A DNA stretch of 64,000 nucleotides from Mycolicibacterium sp. S2-37. Lineage in GTDB: Bacteria; Actinomycetota; Actinomycetes; Mycobacteriales; Mycobacteriaceae. Positions 25,939 to 34,023 of this stretch are shown piece after piece. The notes under the pieces are model-generated. The model did no database searches. It saw only the letters and a program-made list of their open reading frames with translations, and was not told the origin of the DNA. Numbering within the stretch: the stretch's first letter is position 1; every line of letters starts with the position of its first letter. The stretch lies in NCBI RefSeq assembly GCF_017352375.1, contig NZ_JAFEVR010000009.1, positions 248,001 through 312,000 of the forward strand, written 5' to 3'. A program made the position numbers and the translations under genes.

Positions 25939-26124
25939 TTATCCAAAAATGACAATGTTGTTATTCAGCGCGCGGCCGGCGTTGACCATCGCTCCGCCGA
26001 CGATCAGCGGTACGGCCACGGCGCCGGCGTACATGGCCCGCACGTGCTGGACGGCCAGCGGCAGCAGGCGGCGCAACGGCGAATTCTCGTCGACCGGCCC
26101 TGGCGTGCGATCTGCCCACGGTGA
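25939..26124 (-). pseudogene. N-terminal remnant of a xanthine/uracil permease (NCS2)
   Basis: Reading the minus strand in the frame ending at TAA 25939-25941 gives PVDENSPLRRLLPLAVQHV followed by MYAGAVAVPLIVGGAM and then an unrelated short tail. This is the conserved first helix of nucleobase:cation symporter-2 permeases (typical form LGLQHVLVMYAGAVAVPL). Only about 40 matching residues remain of a roughly 450-residue protein. No start codon is in frame before the TGA at 26125-26127, and the match stops abruptly. It is therefore a decayed fragment, probably left by a deletion between 25350 and 26193. Confidence 0.65.
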
Positions 26125-26192
26125 TCAGTCTCGTCAGGGTCGCCACCAGGTCATGGTGGGTTCGTGACCTTTCCGTCGGCATGACCGTCGCA

Positions 26193-26594
26193 TTACGCGT
26201 CCTCCGGCATGCAGAACGAGTGATGTTCGTGAGCGATCGACCAGTGGCCGTTCTGCTTGCGCAGACCCATGGTGAGCCGCAGGCGGTTGTCGGGATTCGC
26301 GGCGAAATCCTCGTCGGTGCTGCACCGCAGAAGTCCATACGCGAAGGCCACATCGGCTCCTGCGGTGATGCTCAACTCGAGGAGCTCGAACCGGGCGCCG
26401 CTGCGGATGTAGTCGAAGAAGGGCGGCCAACTGTCGCGGTAGGCGTCGATGCCGCGGACGCCGTCGTACGGCGGAGGAACGTCGAACATCACGATGGCGT
26501 CGTCGTGATCCGTCACCACCCCGTCCTGATCGCACGTGGCCACGGCCCCGACCCAGCGGGTGATCAGCTCTCGAATCGTCGTTTCGTCGGTCAT
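26193..26594 (-). CDS. SnoaL-like (NTF2-fold) protein
   Basis: 133 residues. An N-terminal helix pair (TIRELITRWVGAVATCDQDGVV) is followed by DDAIVMFDVPPPYDGVRGIDAYRDSW and a beta-sheet part ending in WSIAHEHHSFCMP, the layout of the SnoaL_3/DUF4440 group. Such proteins are small polar-ligand binding or isomerase-like folds with no fixed catalytic set. No partner enzyme is adjacent. ATG 26594 is the likely start. It stands alone between two pseudogenes in the degraded accessory stretch. Confidence 0.8.
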   Translation of the reverse strand: MTDETTIRELITRWVGAVATCDQDGVVTDHDDAIVMFDVPPPYDGVRGIDAYRDSWPPFFDYIRSGARFELLELSITAGADVAFAYGLLRCSTDEDFAANPDNRLRLTMGLRKQNGHWSIAHEHHSFCMPEDA

Positions 26595-26637
26595 ACCCAA
26601 GTAGACCGCGCTGATCCGGGTGAGTCATCGCTCCGGC

Positions 26638-28141
26638 TCAGAAGGGTGGGGGTCGGGTGTGTTCGGTGGCGAGGTGGGTGTTGTGTTTGCGTTCGGTGTG
26701 GATGCGTTGGGTGCGGTTCTGGGCGCGGGTTGTTCGGCGGCGGGGCATGTTGTGGCCGCGGTGGTTCGGGGTGTGTTCGGGGGGCGCGGCGGGCGTGGCT
26801 GCTACGGGCGTGGTGGGTTGGCAGAGGGTGGGGAAGAGCAGGGCGCTGCCGGGGTGGGTGGTGTAGGTGTGTCCGGTGGGTGCGGTCCAGTGGATGGTGC
26901 CGTCGGGCAGTTGTTCGTCGCGCCAGCCGCCCTCGCCGGTCCAGAAGGTTTTGAGTAGGTGGTGTAGGCGGCAGAGGGTTTTGAGGTTGGATGCGCTGGT
27001 GGGTCCGGCGGGGTAGGGGATGGTGTGGTCGAGGTCGGCGCGGTCGGCGGGGCGGTCACAGCCCGGGAAGCGGCAGGTCAGGTCGCGGGCGCGGACGTAG
27101 GCGGCCAGCGCGGTGGAGGGCTGGTAGCGCGGTTCGGGGGCGGTGTGGCCGGGGTGGCGGATCTCGCGGATGGTGGCGCGGTGGAGGAACGCGGCGAGCA
27201 CTGTGGTGTCGATGACTCCGCCGCCGAGCACCACCGCCGGCGCCGGGCATACCGCAGGGGTGGTGGTGGCAGGGGACGCTTTGGCGGTTCCCGCGCTGGC
27301 ATGTGCTTGTGCGAGCGCCGCAGCGTCGGCGACGACGTGGATGACGACATCGTTGCGCGGGGATGTACCGGGACCGGCGGTGCAGTCGTGGCGTCCGCAG
27401 GCGCATCGCGAGCTGGTGTTCGGCGGCGCCGAGGGCTGCCAGGGCGGCGGCGCGGCGGTCGTCGATGTCGCGGGGATCGTCGGGACATACCGAGCGGGCC
27501 ATGTCCTCGAGGCGGTGTTCCAACCCGGCGGCGTCGGGGGCGTAGAGCCGCGCCCAGATGCTGGTGTAGCCGGCTTCATCGAGTGGGTTGCCGAACCGCA
27601 CCCCCAACTGCTGATCGCCCGCGCGGGCCAGCCGCACCGCGGCGGGGTCGTGGATGAGTACCAGGGCGTCGATGGCGGCGGTGAGTTTCTTCTCCGAGAG
27701 TGCACCCCAGCGCAGAACCTGTTCGGCGATCGCGGCGTCCACCGCGCCCAGCGCGTGCGGGTCCAGGATCAGCGCGGTGCGGTAGACGATGGTGCGTACC
27801 AGCAGATCGCGCACCAGACCGGCCTCGAACAGTGCCGCCACCTTCGGGAGCCGATCGGCCAGCAGGACCGCGCGGTGGGCTTGGGCCAATGCCATCCCCT
27901 GGGACACGCCTTGGGCGGCGGCCAGTTCCGCAGCCACCGCGGCGGTCGGGTCGACCCACCAGCTGTCGCGTTCTTCGGCGTCGGCGCAGCCGCTGCGGCG
28001 GCGGAACAACTCGGCCATCACCGCCAGCTTGCGGGCCGCGGCCGCGGATTCCACCCGCGCCCATCCCGAGGCCGCCGCGACCAGAGCGGCGTCGTCCAAC
28101 GCCCCCAGCTCCGCCACCTCCGGCAACGACCCATCGAACAT
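26638..28141 (-). pseudogene. Frameshifted DUF222/HNH endonuclease (13E12 repeat family)
   Basis: The N-terminal DUF222 half reads in one minus-strand frame from ATG 28141 (MFDGSLPEVAELGALDDAAL) to about 27407, ending GAAEHQLA. The family motif then continues only in another frame as CACGRHDCTAG, up to a normal HNH nuclease end (RDLTCRFPGCDRPADRADLDHTIPYP, then NLKTLCRLHHLLKTF). One extra base near 27406 explains the switch. The family is repeated in mycobacterial genomes (13E12 repeats) and is often fragmented; its role is unclear, possibly mobile-DNA related. The C-terminal third (26640-27050) is strongly G/T-rich on the plus strand, unlike its neighbours. A sequencing error is the alternative to a true frameshift. 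Confidence 0.8.
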
Positions 28142-28211
28142 ACATTCGATACTAGCCGCCGCGCCCGACCCGCACACCCCACCAACCAAAAGCCTGGGGA
28201 TAACCGCGGCC

Positions 28212-28760
28212 TCAGCGTCGGGAGCGCTCCCAGAGCAGCAACTGGGCGTACGCCGCGATCGTCTGGGCATCGGTGATCTCACCACCGGTGATCATCTGCT
28301 CCAGCTCCCCGCGTGTGAACCAGGCGCTGCGCATGTCCTGCTCTTCGTGCTCCCGTTCGTGCTCACCCTCGGTCAGTCCGGTGGCCACGAACACCCACCC
28401 TCGCTGGCTACTCATCCCGGGCGCCACATCGAGCTGCCCCAGCCGGGTGATGGTCTGCGCACGCAGCCCCGTCTCCTCCCGCAGTTCGCGTGCCGCCAGC
28501 TCCAACGGATCGACGTCAGCGCGGCCGGGGGCGGTGCCCTGCGGGAACTCCCAGCGGCGCAGCCCGAGCGGATAGCGGAACTGTTCGACCAAGTGCACAC
28601 GGTCCTCGTCATCGCAGGCGATCACCAGCGCGTACGTCGGCTTGTCGACGACGGCGTAGATGCCTTCGGTGCCGTCGGATCTGCGGATGTCGTCCTCGCG
28701 CAGGGTCAGCCAGTTGTTGCGGTACACCTCGCGGGTGGCGACACGCTGGATCGTCTTCAC
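28212..28760 (-). CDS. Nudix hydrolase, ADP-sugar pyrophosphatase-like
   Basis: 182 residues from GTG 28760. A full Nudix box is seen as G-(x5)-E-(x7)-REExEExG-type sequence: PLELAARELREETGL preceded by EFPQGTAPGR. The N-terminal half (YRNNWLTLREDDIRR, YAVVDKPTYALVIA) resembles the ADP-ribose/ADP-sugar pyrophosphatase group. It is cytoplasmic and Mg2+-dependent; the exact substrate is not predictable. It is divergent from fadD36, with 43 bases between starts. Confidence 0.9.
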   Translation of the reverse strand: MKTIQRVATREVYRNNWLTLREDDIRRSDGTEGIYAVVDKPTYALVIACDDEDRVHLVEQFRYPLGLRRWEFPQGTAPGRADVDPLELAARELREETGLRAQTITRLGQLDVAPGMSSQRGWVFVATGLTEGEHEREHEEQDMRSAWFTRGELEQMITGGEITDAQTIAAYAQLLLWERSRR

Positions 28761-28803
28761 GCGGCCAGTATCGCCGAGGTACCCGGCGGGTAGCGTCTCA
28801 GAG

Positions 28804-30207
28804 GTGTTGCTGGCCTCGCTGAATCCCGCCGCGGTCGCCGGAGGCGCCGACATCGCCGACGCGGTCCGCATCGACGGTGCCACGCTCAGCCGCAGTGACC
28901 TGGTCGGCGCCGCGACGTCGGTGGCCGAGCGGGTCGCCGGCGCTCACCGCGTCGCCGTCCTTGCCACGCCGACCGCCACCACCGTGCTGGCCATCACCGG
29001 CTGCCTCATCGCCGGAGTGCCGGTCGTGCCGGTTCCGGCCGACGTGGGAATCGCCGAACGCCGGCACATCCTGTCCGATTCCGGGGCGCAAGCGTGGCTC
29101 GGCGAACGGCCGGACGACGACGCCGGACTTCAGCACATCCCGGTACGCCTGCACGCCCGGTCCTGGCACCGCTACGCCGAACCACCCCCCGACGCTGCAG
29201 CGCTGATCATCTACACCTCCGGCACCACGGGCCCGCCGAAAGGTGTCGTGCTGAGCCGGCGCGCGATCGCCGCCGATATCGACGCTCTCACCGAAGCCTG
29301 GCAGTGGACGCCGGAAGACACTCTGGTGCACGGACTTCCGCTGTATCACGTGCACGGGCTCGTGCTCGGCGTGCTCGGCTCCCTGCGTATCGGCAACCGC
29401 TTCGTCCATACCGGCAAGCCCACCCCGGAGGCGTACGCCACGGCGGGTGGATCGCTGTACTTCGGAGTGCCGACGGTGTGGTCGCGCATCGCGGCCGACG
29501 AGGCCGCGGCTCGGGCACTGACACCCGCGCGGCTGCTGGTGTCCGGCAGTGCACCGCTGCCCGTCCCGGTGTTCGACCGGGTCTCCGCGCTGACCGGCCA
29601 CCAGCTGGTGGAGCGGTACGGCAGCACGGAAACACTCATCACGCTCAGTACCCGCGCCGACGGCGAACGCCGGCCCGGCTGGGTGGGACTGCCTCTTGAG
29701 GGAGTTCAATCCCGGCTCGTCGACGACGCCGGCGCACCGGTGGCCCACGACGGCGAGACGATCGGCCGCTTGGAGGTCAGTGGACCGACGTTGTTCGACG
29801 GCTACCTCCACCGGCCGGATGCGACGGCCGAGGTGTTCGACGGGATCTGGTATCGCACCGGCGACGTCGCGGTGATCGACGCAAAGGGTATGCACCGCAT
29901 CGTCGGCCGGGAGTCGGTCGACCTGATCAAGTCGGGCGGATTCCGCATCGGCGCAGGCGAGATCGAGACGGTGCTGCTCGGCCACGACGGGGTGCGCGAG
30001 GCCGCGGTCGTCGGGCTGCCCGATCCGGACCTCGGACAGCGGATCGTGGCGTTCATCGTCGGCGACGCCGCTCCCGACGCCCTGATCGACTATGTTGCCG
30101 AACAGCTTTCGGTGCACAAGCGACCGCGGGAGGTCCGGGTCGTCGACAGCCTGCCCCGAAACGCGATGGGAAAGGTCATGAAGAAGGAACTGGCGCAATG
30201 GCAGTGA
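28804..30207 (+). CDS. fadD36: Acyl-CoA synthetase FadD36
   Basis: 467-residue ANL-superfamily ligase that adenylates a carboxylic acid and transfers it to CoA. The P-loop is IIYTSGTTGPPKGV (about residues 136-149); also GLPLYHVHG, ERYGSTET, WYRTGDVAV (adenylate-binding Asp), RIVGRESVDLIKSGG and the catalytic Lys in PRNAMGKVMKKEL. The start MLLASLNP (GTG 28804) matches the M. tuberculosis orthologue as I recall it (Rv1193). It is one of the shorter FadD proteins, resembling malonyl/methylmalonyl-CoA synthetases (MatB-like), so a short or branched acid substrate is plausible. It is followed at once by a VOC protein. Confidence 0.92.
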   Translation: MLLASLNPAAVAGGADIADAVRIDGATLSRSDLVGAATSVAERVAGAHRVAVLATPTATTVLAITGCLIAGVPVVPVPADVGIAERRHILSDSGAQAWLGERPDDDAGLQHIPVRLHARSWHRYAEPPPDAAALIIYTSGTTGPPKGVVLSRRAIAADIDALTEAWQWTPEDTLVHGLPLYHVHGLVLGVLGSLRIGNRFVHTGKPTPEAYATAGGSLYFGVPTVWSRIAADEAAARALTPARLLVSGSAPLPVPVFDRVSALTGHQLVERYGSTETLITLSTRADGERRPGWVGLPLEGVQSRLVDDAGAPVAHDGETIGRLEVSGPTLFDGYLHRPDATAEVFDGIWYRTGDVAVIDAKGMHRIVGRESVDLIKSGGFRIGAGEIETVLLGHDGVREAAVVGLPDPDLGQRIVAFIVGDAAPDALIDYVAEQLSVHKRPREVRVVDSLPRNAMGKVMKKELAQWQ

Positions 30208-30208
30208 A

Positions 30209-30556
30209 ATGTCCCTGAGATTCAGCGATCTGTGCATCGACGCGAAGGACACCCGGGCGCTGGCCGCCTGGTGGGCCGAGGTGCTCGGCTGGCCGGCCGA
30301 GGACGCCGGCGACGGCGACGTCGTGCTGCGGGCCCCGGCCGGAGCGGGTGCGGACTGGCTCTTCCTCGAGGTGCCGGACGACAAGGTGGTCAAGAACCGG
30401 CTGCACGTCGACCTGACGCCCGACGATCAGCAGGCCGAGGTGGACCGCCTGACCGCGCTGGGAGCCCGCCGCGTCGACATCGGCCAGGGGGAGCAGACGT
30501 GGGTGGTGCTGGCCGACCCCGAAGGCAACGAATTCTGCGTGCTGGCTGCCGAATAG
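30209..30556 (+). CDS. VOC-family (glyoxalase-like) protein
   Basis: 115 residues, one glyoxalase/bleomycin-resistance-type unit pair: LRFSDLCIDAKDTRALAAWW at the start and VVLADPEGNEFCVLA at the end, with a central NRLHVDLTP. It belongs to the glyoxalase-like group lacking a clear lactoylglutathione-lyase set, so the reaction is unknown. Its ATG begins 1 base after the fadD36 stop, so co-expression is near certain. Confidence 0.88.
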   Translation: MSLRFSDLCIDAKDTRALAAWWAEVLGWPAEDAGDGDVVLRAPAGAGADWLFLEVPDDKVVKNRLHVDLTPDDQQAEVDRLTALGARRVDIGQGEQTWVVLADPEGNEFCVLAAE

Positions 30557-30613
30557 CCCCGACGCGGGCGCCATCGGCCTAGCATCTCGGGCATCGGCGA
30601 TCGGGGGATCGGC

Positions 30614-31843
30614 ATGGTGCTCAGAGTCAACGTCTCGGCAGATCTGATCGGCGGTGACGTCGACGAGGGATACGGGCCGGTGGCCGACGCCTTCCGGCGG
30701 AACATGCTCAGCGGCAGCGAGGTCGGCGCGTCGGTCGCCGTCTACCGCGACGGGGTCAAGGTCGTCGACCTGTGGGGCGGCTACCGCGACGGTGTGGCCC
30801 GGACGCCGTGGCTGGAGGACACCGTCGTCAACATGTTCTCGACCACCAAGGGTATGGCCTCGCTGGCGGTCAGCCACGCGGTGTCTCGCGGACTGCTCTG
30901 CTACGACACCAAGGTGGCCGACTACTGGCCCGAGTTCGCGCAGGCCGGTAAGGCCGACGTGACCGTGCGGCAACTGCTCGCCCACCAGGCCGGCCTGTGC
31001 GCGCTCGACCAACCGGTGCGCATCGAGGACGTCGCCGACGTCAACAGGCTGTCCCCGATCCTGGCCGCGCAGCGTCCCGCCTGGCCGCCGGGGACACGGC
31101 AGGGTTATCACGCCATCACGCTGGGGTGGTACGAGTCCGAGTTGATCCGGAACGTGGATCCGGCGGGGCGCACACTGGGCCGGTACTTTGCCGACGAGAT
31201 CGCGGGTCCGCTCGGTCTGGATCTGTACATCGGCCTTCCGAAGCCCTTCGACCGCAACAGGATCGCTCGCATCCACGGCTGGAAGAAGACGGAGTCGCTG
31301 CTGCACCTGAACGTGATGCCCGCCGGGTTCGCGTTCGGGATGCTGAACCCGCGCAGCCTGACCGCACGCGCGCTCAACGTCCCGCAGGGGTTCAGGGGGC
31401 TCGACTACTTCAATCGCGAGGAAGTGAGGGCGGTCGAGATCCCCGCCGCGAACGGGATCGGTACCGCGCGTTCGGTGGCGCGGCTCTACGGGAGCGTGGC
31501 CACCGACGGAGCGGAACTCGGCCTGACACCTGCGGTCGTGGACGATCTGGCCCGGCCGGCGGTACCGCCGTCGCGAGGTCTGCGTGACAGAGTGCTCCAC
31601 GTCGACAGCGCCTTCTCGCTGGGCTTCATCAAACCGTCCCAGCTGTGCCTGTTCGGGTCGTCAGACCGCGCTTTCGGTCACCCGGGCGCGGGTGGATCGT
31701 GCGGGATGGCCGATCCGGACACCGGCGTGGGATTCGCCTACATCATGAACCGTTCGGGGTTCCACCTCGCCAGCGATCCCCGCGAACTCGCACTGCGTCA
31801 GGCCCTCTTCCGCGACGTCCTCGGAGTCCGGCCCCAGACTTAG
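30614..31843 (+). CDS. Serine hydrolase of the beta-lactamase/class VIII esterase family
   Basis: 409 residues, no signal peptide. The nucleophile motif is S-x-x-K in MFSTTKGMAS (about residues 73-82). A tyrosine in GYHAITLGW serves as the second catalytic motif, and FGHPGAGGSCGMAD is the KTG-equivalent element typical of LipL/EstB-type esterases, not true beta-lactamases. It probably hydrolyses carboxyl esters or lipids in the cytoplasm. It is convergent with dapD, whose stop overlaps by 4 bases. Confidence 0.88.
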   Translation: MVLRVNVSADLIGGDVDEGYGPVADAFRRNMLSGSEVGASVAVYRDGVKVVDLWGGYRDGVARTPWLEDTVVNMFSTTKGMASLAVSHAVSRGLLCYDTKVADYWPEFAQAGKADVTVRQLLAHQAGLCALDQPVRIEDVADVNRLSPILAAQRPAWPPGTRQGYHAITLGWYESELIRNVDPAGRTLGRYFADEIAGPLGLDLYIGLPKPFDRNRIARIHGWKKTESLLHLNVMPAGFAFGMLNPRSLTARALNVPQGFRGLDYFNREEVRAVEIPAANGIGTARSVARLYGSVATDGAELGLTPAVVDDLARPAVPPSRGLRDRVLHVDSAFSLGFIKPSQLCLFGSSDRAFGHPGAGGSCGMADPDTGVGFAYIMNRSGFHLASDPRELALRQALFRDVLGVRPQT

Positions 31844-32796
31844 TTGGCGTGCAGCGCCTCGTTGAGCGTGATGCCCGAGCCGTCGCGCTTGACGACCTCC
31901 ACCGCACCCGAAAGCGAATTGCGCCGGAACAACAGGTTGTGCGCACCGGACAGTTCGCGGGCCTTCACCGTCTGACCGTCGGCGGTCTGCACCTTGGTGC
32001 CGGCGGTCACGTAGAGGCCGGCCTCCACGACACAGTCGTCGCCCAGCGAGATGCCGACGCCCGCATTGGCGCCGAGCAGGCAGCGCTTGCCGACGGAGAT
32101 GATCTCCTTGCCGCCGCCGGACAGCGTGCCCATGATCGAGGCGCCGCCGCCGACGTCTGAACCGTCGTCGACCACCACACCGGCCGAGATGCGGCCCTCC
32201 ACCATGGAACTGCCGAGGGTGCCGGCGTTGAAGTTGACGAATCCCTCGTGCATCACCGTCGTACCGGCTGCCAGATGGGCACCCAGCCGCACCCGGTCGG
32301 CGTCGGCGATCCGCACCCCCGTCGGCGCCACGTAGTCGACCATCCGCGGGAACTTGTCGATGCCGAACACCGTGACCGGCCCCCGGCGCCGCAGCCGGGC
32401 GCGGGTCAGCTCGAAGCCGTTGACTGCACACGGGCCGTAGTTGGTCCACACCACGTTGGACAGCACTCCGAAGACGCCGTCCATGTTGGCGCCATGCGGC
32501 TGGATCAGCCGGTGGGAGAGCAGATGCAGCCGCAGGTAGGCGTCGTATCCGTCGGCGGGCTTGTCGTCCAGCGACGCGATCACGGTGCGGACGGCCACGA
32601 CGTCGACCTCACGATCGTCGTCGCGCCCGGTCAACTCGCCCAGTTCGGCGGGGACTTCGGCGACCGACAGCCGCGTGGTGCCGCCCGGCTCGCCGCTGCC
32701 GAGGCCGCCGCCGAGCTCAGGCTCGGGGTACCAGGTGTCGAGGACGGTTCCGTCGGCGGCGATGGTCGCCAGGCCGATACCTGAAGCAGAAGTCAC
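31840..32796 (-). CDS. dapD: Tetrahydrodipicolinate N-succinyltransferase DapD
   Basis: 318 residues from GTG 32796. The left-handed beta-helix (hexapeptide repeat) domain covers about residues 150-290 (VRLGAHLAAGTTVMHEGFVNFNAGT, VVVDDGSDVGGGASIMGTL). The protein belongs to the actinobacterial long form of DapD. It transfers succinyl from succinyl-CoA to tetrahydrodipicolinate, committing carbon to diaminopimelate and lysine. It is divergent from dapE with 28 bases between starts, as in Rv1201c/Rv1202, so the two probably share a promoter region. Confidence 0.95.
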   Translation of the reverse strand: MTSASGIGLATIAADGTVLDTWYPEPELGGGLGSGEPGGTTRLSVAEVPAELGELTGRDDDREVDVVAVRTVIASLDDKPADGYDAYLRLHLLSHRLIQPHGANMDGVFGVLSNVVWTNYGPCAVNGFELTRARLRRRGPVTVFGIDKFPRMVDYVAPTGVRIADADRVRLGAHLAAGTTVMHEGFVNFNAGTLGSSMVEGRISAGVVVDDGSDVGGGASIMGTLSGGGKEIISVGKRCLLGANAGVGISLGDDCVVEAGLYVTAGTKVQTADGQTVKARELSGAHNLLFRRNSLSGAVEVVKRDGSGITLNEALHAN

Positions 32797-32824
32797 GGTG
32801 CACCACCGTACTGGACTAGCCTCG

Positions 32825-33898
32825 GTGAACGTGGGCCTGGATTTGCGGGGCGACCCCGTCGAGCTGACCGCCGCGCTGGTCGACATCCCCAGCGAGTCGC
32901 GGCACGAGCAGCGCATCGCCGACGAGATCGAGAGCGCACTGCGCGGGCAGACCGAGGGCTTCGAGGTGATCCGCAGCGGGGACGCGATCCTCGCGCGGAC
33001 CCGGCGTGGTCTGCCGTCGCGGGTGCTGCTCGCCGGCCACATCGACACCGTGCCCGCCGCCGATAACGTGCCGAGCCGCCGAGACGGTGACGTCCTGTAC
33101 GGCTGCGGCACCTCCGACATGAAGTCCGGCGACGCGGTGTTCCTGCACCTCGCCGCCACCATCGCCGATCCCGCCCACGACATCACGCTGGTGATGTACG
33201 ACTGCGAGGAGATCGAGGCGGCCGCCAACGGCCTCGGACGTATCGAACGCGAGCTGCCGGACTGGCTGCAGGCCGACGTGGCGATCCTCGGCGAGCCGTC
33301 GGGGGGCTTCATCGAGGCCGGCTGCCAGGGGACCCTGCGCGTGGTGGTCCGGGCGACGGGCACCCGCGCGCACTCCGCCCGATCATGGTTGGGCGACAAC
33401 GCGATCCACAAACTCGGAGCGGTGCTCGACCGGCTGGCCGGCTACCGGGCACGCAACGTCGACATCGACGGGTGCACCTACCGCGAGGGTCTGTCCGCGG
33501 TGCGCATCGACGGCGGTATCGCGGGCAACGTCATCCCCGACGCGGCGAGCCTGACCGTGAACTTCCGCTTCGCCCCCGACCGTTCCGTCGACCAGGCACT
33601 GGCCCACGTCCACGAGGTGTTCGACGGACTCGACGTCACCGTGGAGCAGACCGACGCGGCCGCCGGCGCGCTGCCCGGGCTCACCCGCCCCGCCGCCGCG
33701 GCGCTGGTGGATGCCGCCGCGGGGCAGGTCCGCGCCAAATACGGCTGGACCGACGTCGCGCGGTTCGCCGCCCTCGGCATCCCGGCCGTCAACTACGGTC
33801 CGGGCGACCCCAACCTGGCCCACCGCGCCGACGAGCGGGTTTCGGTCGAACAGATCACCGCGGCCACGCAGATGCTGCGCGGCTATTTATCGACTTGA
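32825..33898 (+). CDS. dapE: Succinyl-diaminopimelate desuccinylase DapE
   Basis: About 357 residues, M20 di-zinc amidohydrolase. Metal-binding and catalytic motifs: LLAGHIDTVPAA (His and Asp), GCGTSDMKSGD (bridging Asp), YDCEEIEA (catalytic Glu pair), ILGEPSGG and a C-terminal GPGDPNLAHRADE (His). It cleaves N-succinyl-LL-DAP to LL-DAP and succinate. GTG 32825 or GTG 32831 may start it. Its 3' end (ctatttat, then ttgacc across the stop codon) overlaps the predicted promoter of the downstream ABC-F leader. Confidence 0.95.
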   Translation: MNVGLDLRGDPVELTAALVDIPSESRHEQRIADEIESALRGQTEGFEVIRSGDAILARTRRGLPSRVLLAGHIDTVPAADNVPSRRDGDVLYGCGTSDMKSGDAVFLHLAATIADPAHDITLVMYDCEEIEAAANGLGRIERELPDWLQADVAILGEPSGGFIEAGCQGTLRVVVRATGTRAHSARSWLGDNAIHKLGAVLDRLAGYRARNVDIDGCTYREGLSAVRIDGGIAGNVIPDAASLTVNFRFAPDRSVDQALAHVHEVFDGLDVTVEQTDAAAGALPGLTRPAAAALVDAAAGQVRAKYGWTDVARFAALGIPAVNYGPGDPNLAHRADERVSVEQITAATQMLRGYLST

Positions 33899-33908
33899 CC
33901 TACGCGCC

Positions 33909-34020
33909 TACCCTGGAAGACATGTGGGGAGACGACATCTCCGGGTGACCGGAGCGCGCTGATTCGTCCCTGTCGTCACGCGGTGCCTCAGCGCCCGCGT
34001 TCCTCCGTCGAGGAGTCCCC
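33909..34020 (+). promoter_or_regulatory. Candidate translational attenuator leader of the ABC-F gene
   Basis: A TANNNT-type -10 (TACCCT, 33909-33914), with an A/T-rich block TATTTAT (33884-33890) near the -35 position, predicts a start site at about 33921-33922. Elements follow in order: an 8-codon ORF (33922-33948); a hairpin ctccgg-gtga-ccggag (33939-33954) whose loop contains the stop codon; gacgaca (33931-33937), able to pair with tgtcgtc (33971-33977); a stem acgcgg/ccgcgt (33978-33983 with 33995-34000); and a hairpin tcctc-cgtc-gagga (34001-34014) that hides the Shine-Dalgarno GAGGAG (34010-34015). This matches the design of drug-inducible ribosome-stalling leaders of other ABC-F genes. 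The function is inferred. Confidence 0.55.
33922..33948 (+). CDS. Putative leaderless 8-codon leader peptide (uORF)
   Basis: ATG-TGG-GGA-GAC-GAC-ATC-TCC-GGG-TGA encodes MWGDDISG. The predicted -10 TACCCT ends 7 bases before the ATG, so the transcript would begin at or next to it, as in many mycobacterial leaderless genes. The stop codon lies in the loop of a hairpin. A ribosome held here by an antibiotic would change pairing downstream. The peptide itself has no recognisable family. Confidence 0.45.
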   Translation: MWGDDISG

Positions 34021-34023
34021 GTG

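Noticed and set aside
25919..26167. Forward ORF over the permease remnant
   Set aside because: No recognisable protein and it is antisense to the better-supported permease fragment.
30614..31843. True antibiotic-hydrolysing beta-lactamase
   Set aside because: No signal peptide and the late motif is HPGAGGS, typical of class VIII esterases, not KTG beta-lactamases.
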